Shown here: positions 4,786 through 10,144 of the stretch, one piece after another | How the letters are laid out: every line of letters starts with the position of its first letter | How positions within the stretch are numbered: the first letter of the stretch is position 1 | NCBI GenBank assembly: GCA_025999775.1 | Contig: BNXT01000028.1 | Location: 1 to 10,144, forward strand | From: Bacteroidia bacterium | GTDB taxonomy: Bacteria; Bacteroidota; Bacteroidia; Bacteroidales; P3 | Length of the DNA: 10,144 nucleotides | Direction: 5' to 3' | Program-made: the position numbers and the translations under genes | Notes under the pieces: model-generated | What the model was told of the DNA's origin: nothing | Seen by the model: the letters and a program-made list of their open reading frames with translations, nothing else | Databases searched by the model: none

Positions 4786-6863
4786 ACAGAGAAAAGTTGC
4801 TCAATAGGAACTTTTATACGTATAGACCCGCGTATAAGTTCTGCTTGTTTGCCGCGAATGGATGCTACTTCCATCGTAGGTGAAGTATCCGATAGCTTCA
4901 CTAAATCACCCACTTTGAGCGTTGTCGGATTGATTTTAGACAGGTGCGGGTACGCCTCCGGTTTATGCGACGCGCCTCCGGATGCTAATTGTTCACGCTG
5001 TTGTACCAAGGTGTGACGGATCGTTTTGGTCGCAGTCTTCTCGGCGCCGACGCTCTTGATGTCTGCAATGGTACGTTCCACTAATTTATTGGCATCTTCG
5101 ATGATCTGCTTTGCTTCGGTTTTAGCTTTGGTTAGCAGCTCTTTCTTTTGGACTTCCAATCGACTATGCAGTTGTTCGTATTTTGCGATAGTGGAAGCCA
5201 AAAATTCATCGGCTACTTGTACCGATTGCTGTTGTTGTTCCAACCGATGTTTTTCCAACTCCAATTGCTGCAGTTGCTGTTCAAAAGCAACATGTTTAAT
5301 CCCTGTTTTTTGCATGGCGCTTTGTAAAATAGCGTCCGGCAGCCCAATGTTTTTAGCGGTTTCGAGTGCAAACGAACTACCGGGGTGCCCTGTTTGTAAG
5401 ATATACAGTGGTTTATGGCAGTCCATGTCAAACAGCATAGCCCCGTTTTCTATACCGGACAAGCGGTCGGACAAGAGTTTAAGATTCGCATAGTGAGTCG
5501 TAACAATACCAACCGAATGTTGTGCATGCAAGTACTCTAACATAGCTTCCGCAATAGCGCCGCCTATTTGAGGTTCCGTACCGCTGCCCAATTCATCGGA
5601 TAGAAACAATGTTTTCTCATGACTATGTTCTAACAAGTAGCGCATATTACTCAAATGGGAGCTATACGTACTGAGATCATTTTCGAGCGATTGTTGGTCG
5701 CCAATATCAATAAACAAAAAGTCAAATAGCCCCATTTCACTTTGCTCATCCATGGGCGCCAAAAGTCCACATTGAAACATGAATTGTACTAATCCGACCG
5801 TTTTTAAGCATACCGATTTACCGCCGGCATTGGGACCGGAAATAATCAGGATATGTACGTCGGTATCCAATCGTATATCCATTGGTACGATTGTTTTTCC
5901 TTGTTTTTTTAGGGATTGTTCAAGTACAGGATGGCGTGCGGCAAACCATTCGATAAATGGATCAGCGTTCATAATGGGTTTGATACAACGATAATGAAGC
6001 GCTAACAACGCTTTGGCACGCAAAAAATCCATATACCCCAAAAACTCGTAAGCCCGCAGCAAGTCTATATTATAGGGACGCAAAAAATCGGTAAACTCTT
6101 TCAGGATACGATAGATTTCTATTCGTTCATCATTTTCTAAATTCTGAATTTCATTATTGATAACCGATACATCATGTGGTTCAATAAACAGCGTTTGTCC
6201 AGTGGAGGAAATATCATGAATGAGTCCGGGCATTTGGCTTTTGAAACCCGATTGCACCGGTAATACTAAGCGTCCGTTGCGTACAGTGGCTTCGGCATTG
6301 TCGTGAACCCATCCCTGCTCTTTCGCTTTCCGCAGTATGCGATTGATAGCATGCTCATTTTCCGAACGTTTACTGCGTAGTAATCGGCGTAATCGGAACA
6401 ATTCCGGCGATGCCGAGTCGGCGAGCTGTCCTTCGTCATCCAACAATGCAAACAAGCGTTCCAAAATATCGGCAGCAACATAAATATCGTCAATACGTTT
6501 CGTTAAATAGGGAAATCGTTGTTCGTCCAACCCGTAGATAAGTACCAAGAAATTTCCAATGGTATTCAAGGATGCCCGTAAATCCAGCATTTCCTCTAAT
6601 TCTATGATACTACCGGCAATGCTTATTCGCTCCAAACAAGGGATTAAATTGTAGTAATCTTGTGACGGCACCGATGCACCCGACTCCATGAGAATCCGCA
6701 TTTCCTCCGTCTCGGAGAGTAATCCCTCCAAGGTGTCAAAATCGGTAATAAATGCGATGTTTGCAACATGCTGCTGTCCCAATGGAGATAGACAATAGCT
6801 GTTTAAAGTTGACTCTACAGCCGTGAAACCTATTTTTTCCTTAAAATTAGCAGGGTAAAACAC
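4782..6863 (-). CDS. mutS2: MutS2-family ATPase, short form without a Smr domain
   Basis: A 693-residue MutS2 protein. It has the MutS2 core/lever region (residues ~1-310, including NGRLVLPV and the GLIHDISSTGQTLFIEP block). The ATPase domain follows, with Walker A GPNAGGKS (343-350), the DIGDQQSLENDLSTYSSHL segment (386-404), Walker B LFLSDELGSGTEP (419-431) and the VTTHY switch (454-458). Next come a long Gln/Glu/Lys-rich coiled coil (~525-605) and a small KVGDLVKL...GSIRIKVPIEQL domain. MutS2 proteins act on branched DNA or on collided ribosomes, and usually end in a Smr nuclease domain at ~780-830 residues in total. Here the protein stops just before that domain, and the DNA beyond codes for the convergent flavoprotein. 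The start codon is GTG (6863), supported by the family-like N-terminus FYPANFKEKIGF. It is the last gene of the atpB cluster, five bases after the permease stop. Confidence 0.92.
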   Translation of the reverse strand: MFYPANFKEKIGFTAVESTLNSYCLSPLGQQHVANIAFITDFDTLEGLLSETEEMRILMESGASVPSQDYYNLIPCLERISIAGSIIELEEMLDLRASLNTIGNFLVLIYGLDEQRFPYLTKRIDDIYVAADILERLFALLDDEGQLADSASPELFRLRRLLRSKRSENEHAINRILRKAKEQGWVHDNAEATVRNGRLVLPVQSGFKSQMPGLIHDISSTGQTLFIEPHDVSVINNEIQNLENDERIEIYRILKEFTDFLRPYNIDLLRAYEFLGYMDFLRAKALLALHYRCIKPIMNADPFIEWFAARHPVLEQSLKKQGKTIVPMDIRLDTDVHILIISGPNAGGKSVCLKTVGLVQFMFQCGLLAPMDEQSEMGLFDFLFIDIGDQQSLENDLSTYSSHLSNMRYLLEHSHEKTLFLSDELGSGTEPQIGGAIAEAMLEYLHAQHSVGIVTTHYANLKLLSDRLSGIENGAMLFDMDCHKPLYILQTGHPGSSFALETAKNIGLPDAILQSAMQKTGIKHVAFEQQLQQLELEKHRLEQQQQSVQVADEFLASTIAKYEQLHSRLEVQKKELLTKAKTEAKQIIEDANKLVERTIADIKSVGAEKTATKTIRHTLVQQREQLASGGASHKPEAYPHLSKINPTTLKVGDLVKLSDTSPTMEVASIRGKQAELIRGSIRIKVPIEQLFSV

Positions 6864-6868
6864 CGTGT

Positions 6869-7978
6869 TTAAAGATTTTTAGTGAGTTTTGTCACAAATT
6901 TTGATTCGTGAAACATCTCTTTAGCGACAATACGAAGTAGGGTATAGGTAGGTATTGCAAGCACCATGCCTTTAACGCCGGCTAACTGTCCGGCTGTCAT
7001 AATGACCAAGAAGATTTCCAATGGATGCGCCTTGACACGGTTGGAATAAATGGTAGGTTGCAAAAACATCCCGTCAAGCAGGTTACAAGCGAGGAATGTC
7101 GCTACAATTTTCACTACAATCCATATCATATCGGGCGAATAGCCACCGGACAATGCTGCTACGTAGGCTAAAACCGATGCTATGGTAGCGCCAATAATAG
7201 GACCTAAATAGGGAATAACATTAAAAATACCGCCGATAAAACCAAATAACAAGGCATTCTTCACGCCTAACAGCGCCATAATCGAACTCAATAAAGTCAT
7301 TATAATCAGTACATCCAAGATTAATCCTGTGAAATAACGCACCAACAAGCGTTGGGAATTGGAAAGGATGCGATCAGCCTGCACTTCGTAGGCAGTTGGA
7401 ATAAAAAGCATTATGATTTGGCGAAAAAGGTTTTGGTCTTTCAAAAAGAAAAGTCCAATAAAACAAACCGCAAAAACGCCTATGACCGCATTGGAGACAA
7501 CATGGATAACACTTGAAAACAGAGAACTAAACTGCATGGATCCCCAAAACGAATGGATATATTCAACAAGCGCGGTTTCCAACATTTGATCTTTGGACAT
7601 GATATTGTAATCCCACAAGGTTTGCTGTATGGATACTAATAAAGTAGCCAATTCTGCCTCAAGATTGACAATATCCAACTGTTGTATAGCGTGAGCTTGC
7701 TTCAAAACCATAGGAATAATGCTCAAAACAAATAGCACACATAAGCCCAATATCATGATCAATGTAATAACACTGCTCCACACAATGGGTATCTTGCAAC
7801 GTTTAGTCAGAAAATTGACAATAGGTTTGCCGACTAACGACAATACAAAAGCGCATACGATGTAAATAATAATCTTCGGAAAAAACAGCGTCGCAATGCC
7901 AAAAACAACGACAAGGGTCAGTAGAAACCGCCATGTCTTCAAAGTTTTACGAGACGAAAAGACAGTGTCATTATCCAT
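6869..7978 (-). CDS. AI-2E family transporter (PerM/YdiK-like permease)
   Basis: A 369-residue integral membrane protein. Two or three hydrophobic segments lie near the N-terminus (residues ~16-60 and ~65-90). A more polar region follows (~95-150), then a hydrophobic block with the family-typical LLFGFIGGIFNVIPYLGPIIGATIASVLAY segment. The C-terminus contains the NLLDGMFLQPTIYSNRVKAHPLEIFLVIMTAGQLAGVKGMVLAIPTY region typical of PF01594-type proteins. Members have been linked to autoinducer-2 export or Na+/H+ exchange, but most are uncharacterised, and the name should not be read as evidence for quorum sensing. The gene lies 3 bp after the N-acyltransferase stop and 5 bp before mutS2, so it is probably co-transcribed. 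Confidence 0.9.
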   Translation of the reverse strand: MDNDTVFSSRKTLKTWRFLLTLVVVFGIATLFFPKIIIYIVCAFVLSLVGKPIVNFLTKRCKIPIVWSSVITLIMILGLCVLFVLSIIPMVLKQAHAIQQLDIVNLEAELATLLVSIQQTLWDYNIMSKDQMLETALVEYIHSFWGSMQFSSLFSSVIHVVSNAVIGVFAVCFIGLFFLKDQNLFRQIIMLFIPTAYEVQADRILSNSQRLLVRYFTGLILDVLIIMTLLSSIMALLGVKNALLFGFIGGIFNVIPYLGPIIGATIASVLAYVAALSGGYSPDMIWIVVKIVATFLACNLLDGMFLQPTIYSNRVKAHPLEIFLVIMTAGQLAGVKGMVLAIPTYTLLRIVAKEMFHESKFVTKLTKNL

Positions 7979-7981
7979 GGG

Positions 7982-8914
7982 TCAATTTTCTGAGATGTTT
8001 ACGTGCCGTTCTTTCTTTTGTGAATGAATATCCTGAATGCGAATGAGGATACCGGTTTCTTCGACAGCACCAAAATGTGCGTTAATAGCCGTACCAAAGG
8101 TTTTCATAGTGGGCGATAGTTTTATATAAGCGCTAATAAGCGGCGGTATATTTTCGCCGTATTCACGTACTTTCTTATTAAGTGCTCTCAGGGCTTCATC
8201 TTGCGATAATCCTTTGAAAAAATGGTCTATTTCGTCTATATCGGTTACTAAATGTACGGATTCTATAGGGGTTACTAACTGGTCAGGATCATTGTAGTAG
8301 AGTTTCATAAAGCGCAATAAGTAATCGCGAGCCGTAACGTTATAGGTCGGATACATCGTAACTTTTCCAAAGAAATAGTCGATATGGGGATTGTTGGATA
8401 CCAAAGCGCCCAACCCGTCCCATAAGTTATCCAATGAGAACAAGCCCCTGCGAGGATCGGTAGTCCCCTGATAGTGTGGTTGGATGAATGAACGTCCTAA
8501 TTCAATGGTTTTTGAAAAATACTCCCGCATAAAAAATTCCGAGAAGAGAAACAGCTCCGATGTAGCAATCTGAGGAATTCCGTTAACAACCGGAATGACG
8601 TTACCTTCGAGGTAACGGTAGCCGCCCACAATTTCTTGATCGGTGTCATCCCATACTATCAGTTGTCGATAGGGCACTTCGCACAGGTCAAACTCGTCTA
8701 AATCGAGGGCTTTACCGGTGCCGCCACCGGCTTCCCGAAATGCTATCTCACGTAAACGACCAATCTCACGCACTGTATTAGGCGCATTCTGATGCGTTAC
8801 AACATATATCTCTCGATCTTTATTGTTGGTACGTCGCAAAAACCGTTCCGGCGTTAATTCTGCTCGTATTAACGCACGATCGATCTTCGGAATAATGGAT
8901 TGTTCGGTACTCAT
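7982..8914 (-). CDS. GNAT-fold N-acyltransferase of the OlsB/GlsB (amino-lipid) type
   Basis: A 310-residue protein resembling the OlsB/hemolysin-type acyltransferases (PF13444-like). In Bacteroides a relative, GlsB, acylates glycine to begin glycine-lipid synthesis. Recognisable blocks are EIYVVTHQNAPNTVREIGRLRE (start of the fold), GGGTGKALDLDEFD, YRQLIVWDDTDQEIVGGYRY, STIELGRSFIQPHYQ (the ELGRSF acyl-donor region) and LDNLWDGLGALV, followed by FFGKVTMYP. The likely reaction is transfer of a 3-hydroxyacyl chain from acyl-ACP to an amino acid. The actual amino acid is inferred from relatives, not visible here. The partner O-acyltransferase (GlsA/OlsA) is not in this window. The ATG overlaps the atpB stop (TAATG), indicating translational coupling with atpB. 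Confidence 0.82.
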   Translation of the reverse strand: MSTEQSIIPKIDRALIRAELTPERFLRRTNNKDREIYVVTHQNAPNTVREIGRLREIAFREAGGGTGKALDLDEFDLCEVPYRQLIVWDDTDQEIVGGYRYLEGNVIPVVNGIPQIATSELFLFSEFFMREYFSKTIELGRSFIQPHYQGTTDPRRGLFSLDNLWDGLGALVSNNPHIDYFFGKVTMYPTYNVTARDYLLRFMKLYYNDPDQLVTPIESVHLVTDIDEIDHFFKGLSQDEALRALNKKVREYGENIPPLISAYIKLSPTMKTFGTAINAHFGAVEETGILIRIQDIHSQKKERHVNISEN

Positions 8915-10029
8915 TATTTCTTGGAATGGTGAGGCTCTGCAACCGCATCACCAATATACAATGCAGTTAGCAAAGTAAAAATATAAGCTTGTATAAATGA
9001 CACTAATAACTCCAAGGCGCTAATAAACAGTGCAAAGAACACCGATATTGGGGATACGCCAAATCCTATTGCCGGAGATATTTGTCCCAAAATGAAGATA
9101 AGAAAGATGAACCCCATGACGATGATATGTCCGGCTGTCATGTTCGCAAAAAGACGTATCATCAATACCACAGGCTTTGTTATAACTCCCACAAATTCCA
9201 CTACCGGCATTAAGGGCAACGGTATTTTGAGCCACCATGGCGACCCCGGATCGTTAAAGATATGTCCCCAATAATTCTTTGTAGAACTAAAGTTAACAAT
9301 CAAAAACGTTAACATTGCTAATGTGAATGTTATACTTATACTACCGGAAACATTAGCGCCACCGGGGAAAATAGGGATAAGACCCATCAAATTATTAATC
9401 AAAATGAAGAAAAACAACGTTAACAAGTAGGGAAGATACTTGTTTGCGTGTTTGGCATCCATGGCTGGCAGAGCGACGGTATCACGAATATAGACAATGA
9501 TCAATTCCATAAGATTTTGTAAGCCTGTTGGCGCTTTTGAACTTCCCCGACGTTTGTAGGCTTTTGCGACCGATAAAACAAGCCACAATAGAAGGGCTGT
9601 CGTTATCAGAAGGGATACGGCATTTTTGGTCAATGAAAAATCCAAGGGTTGCTTAGCCGACAACTGTCCGTTAGCCTCAAAATGCTCAATATGCCCTTTT
9701 TCATTGAGACCAAAGCCTTTGTACAATGCGTGCCCATGATGAAACTTGGAAGACCAGAAAGCGTAGAACTGACCGTCATAAATCAACAAGATAGGCAGCG
9801 AAATCGTTATGTGCGTTGTTTTATACGTAACAATATGCCATTCATGGGCATCAATGATATGCCCTATCATCTCTTTGCCCGGGTTCATTGCCTCGACTTC
9901 GATGGCTTCAACATGTTGAGCTTCAATAACATCACCGTGGGACGCATCCGTATCCGGAACCTCCTGCGACTGCAACGACCAACTCAAGCCGCCACATAGC
10001 GCTAATATGAATATACCTTTTAACTTCAT
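8914..10029 (-). CDS. atpB: ATP synthase F0 subunit a
   Basis: A 371-residue membrane protein forming the proton channel of the F1F0 ATP synthase with the c-ring. The essential arginine is Arg292 in MIRLFANMTAGH. His301 and Glu340 occupy the places of E. coli Glu219 and His245, the known reciprocal swap. Gln347 matches E. coli Gln252. About five to six membrane segments lie between residues 135 and 360. The first ~130 residues form an extended N-terminus. It begins with an apparent signal peptide (MKLKGIFILALCGGLSWSLQSQ) and a polar domain, as is common in Bacteroidota subunit a. atpE does not follow and no atp gene precedes it, so atpB is separated from the rest of the ATP synthase genes. 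It heads a likely operon with the acyltransferase, permease and mutS2. The start sits five bases after the -7 box. Confidence 0.95.
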   Translation of the reverse strand: MKLKGIFILALCGGLSWSLQSQEVPDTDASHGDVIEAQHVEAIEVEAMNPGKEMIGHIIDAHEWHIVTYKTTHITISLPILLIYDGQFYAFWSSKFHHGHALYKGFGLNEKGHIEHFEANGQLSAKQPLDFSLTKNAVSLLITTALLLWLVLSVAKAYKRRGSSKAPTGLQNLMELIIVYIRDTVALPAMDAKHANKYLPYLLTLFFFILINNLMGLIPIFPGGANVSGSISITFTLAMLTFLIVNFSSTKNYWGHIFNDPGSPWWLKIPLPLMPVVEFVGVITKPVVLMIRLFANMTAGHIIVMGFIFLIFILGQISPAIGFGVSPISVFFALFISALELLVSFIQAYIFTLLTALYIGDAVAEPHHSKK

Positions 10030-10067
10030 TTGGCAAAGTTATGAAAAAAAATGAAATGTGCCAAATG
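10027..10067. repeat. Perfect 9-bp inverted repeat across the atpB promoter
   Basis: CATTTGGCA (10027-10035) and TGCCAAATG (10059-10067) are exact reverse complements 23 bases apart, about three helical turns centre to centre. One arm covers the atpB start codon and the end of the -7 box. The other covers the -33 TTTG. This placement suits a protein-binding operator, though no regulator can be named. Confidence 0.5.
10034..10065 (-). promoter_or_regulatory. Promoter of atpB and its downstream cluster
   Basis: On the minus strand TTTG (10065-10062), a 20-base spacer and TAACTTTG (10041-10034) match both Bacteroidota promoter boxes. Only four bases separate the -7 box from the atpB ATG, so the transcript is predicted to be leaderless or nearly so. 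Confidence 0.7.
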
Positions 10068-10104
10068 TAATTGCATATTTTTTAACCAATTCGGAAAAAA
10101 TGCG

Positions 10105-10112
10105 TATCTTTG
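10105..10112 (+). promoter_or_regulatory. -7 box of a divergent promoter at the right edge
   Basis: TATCTTTG is a perfect TAnnTTTG match on the plus strand, divergent from atpB. It has no good -33 box. Transcription would start near 10117-10120 and leave the window. An ATG at 10136 opens a frame of only three codons before the sequence ends, so the gene it serves cannot be identified. Confidence 0.55.
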
Positions 10113-10144
10113 CAGTTGTAATTTTGTCGCAAAAAATGTATGTA

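Noticed and set aside
5026..5493. Long plus-strand open frame opposite mutS2
   Set aside because: It is Ser/Cys-rich with no recognisable motif. It mirrors the Gln/Glu-rich coiled-coil codons of MutS2, whose motifs are intact.
10136..10144. Possible start of a plus-strand gene at the right edge
   Set aside because: Only three codons are available. A promoter box upstream makes it plausible, but nothing can be said about the product.

Overview
The window looks like a chromosomal segment of a Bacteroidota (Bacteroidales-like) bacterium of moderate GC. Three things support this. There is a gliding-motility lipoprotein gene, gldD. Several promoters match the Bacteroidota consensus TTTG-N19-21-TAnnTTTG. 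Most genes lack a Shine-Dalgarno sequence. The genus cannot be named from the sequence alone.

Left part (1-1652). The first ~120 bases encode, on the minus strand, a 40-residue piece of an AlkD-type DNA alkylation repair protein whose N-terminal half is missing. The break lies at the start codon of a plus-strand outer-membrane beta-barrel gene (126-887). A minus-strand tRNA-Gly(CCC) follows, with its own promoter, and then gldD (1056-1652).

Middle (1684-4002). A minus-strand tig-clpP pair faces gldD. Trigger factor is short and appears to lack its peptidyl-prolyl isomerase domain. clpP begins directly on the tig stop codon behind an unusually strong Shine-Dalgarno sequence, and clpX does not follow. 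The ~500-base gap after tig (3502-4002) has no convincing protein gene. It holds the tig promoter, a near-ideal divergent plus-strand promoter, a 10-bp hairpin, an array of small related hairpins ending in a REP-like palindrome, a 14-base tandem repeat, and the promoter of the next gene.

Right part (4003-10144). A plus-strand flavoprotein with a four-cysteine Fe-S motif carries an N-terminal membrane segment. Its stop codon overlaps the stop of the last gene of a tight minus-strand cluster. In transcription order that cluster is atpB (ATP synthase subunit a), a GlsB/OlsB-like N-acyltransferase, an AI-2E/PerM family permease and mutS2. The spacings are 1 bp overlap, 3 bp and 5 bp, so one transcript is likely. 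MutS2 ends before the usual Smr nuclease domain. atpB is detached from the other ATP synthase genes and starts a few bases after its -7 box, inside a perfect 9-bp inverted repeat. A divergent promoter leaves the window at the right edge.

No CRISPR array, intact insertion sequence, prophage or obvious new defence system is visible. The most unusual items are two domain-loss variants (trigger factor without PPIase, MutS2 without Smr), the hairpin array behind a strong promoter, the atpB promoter dyad, and the broken alkD remnant.
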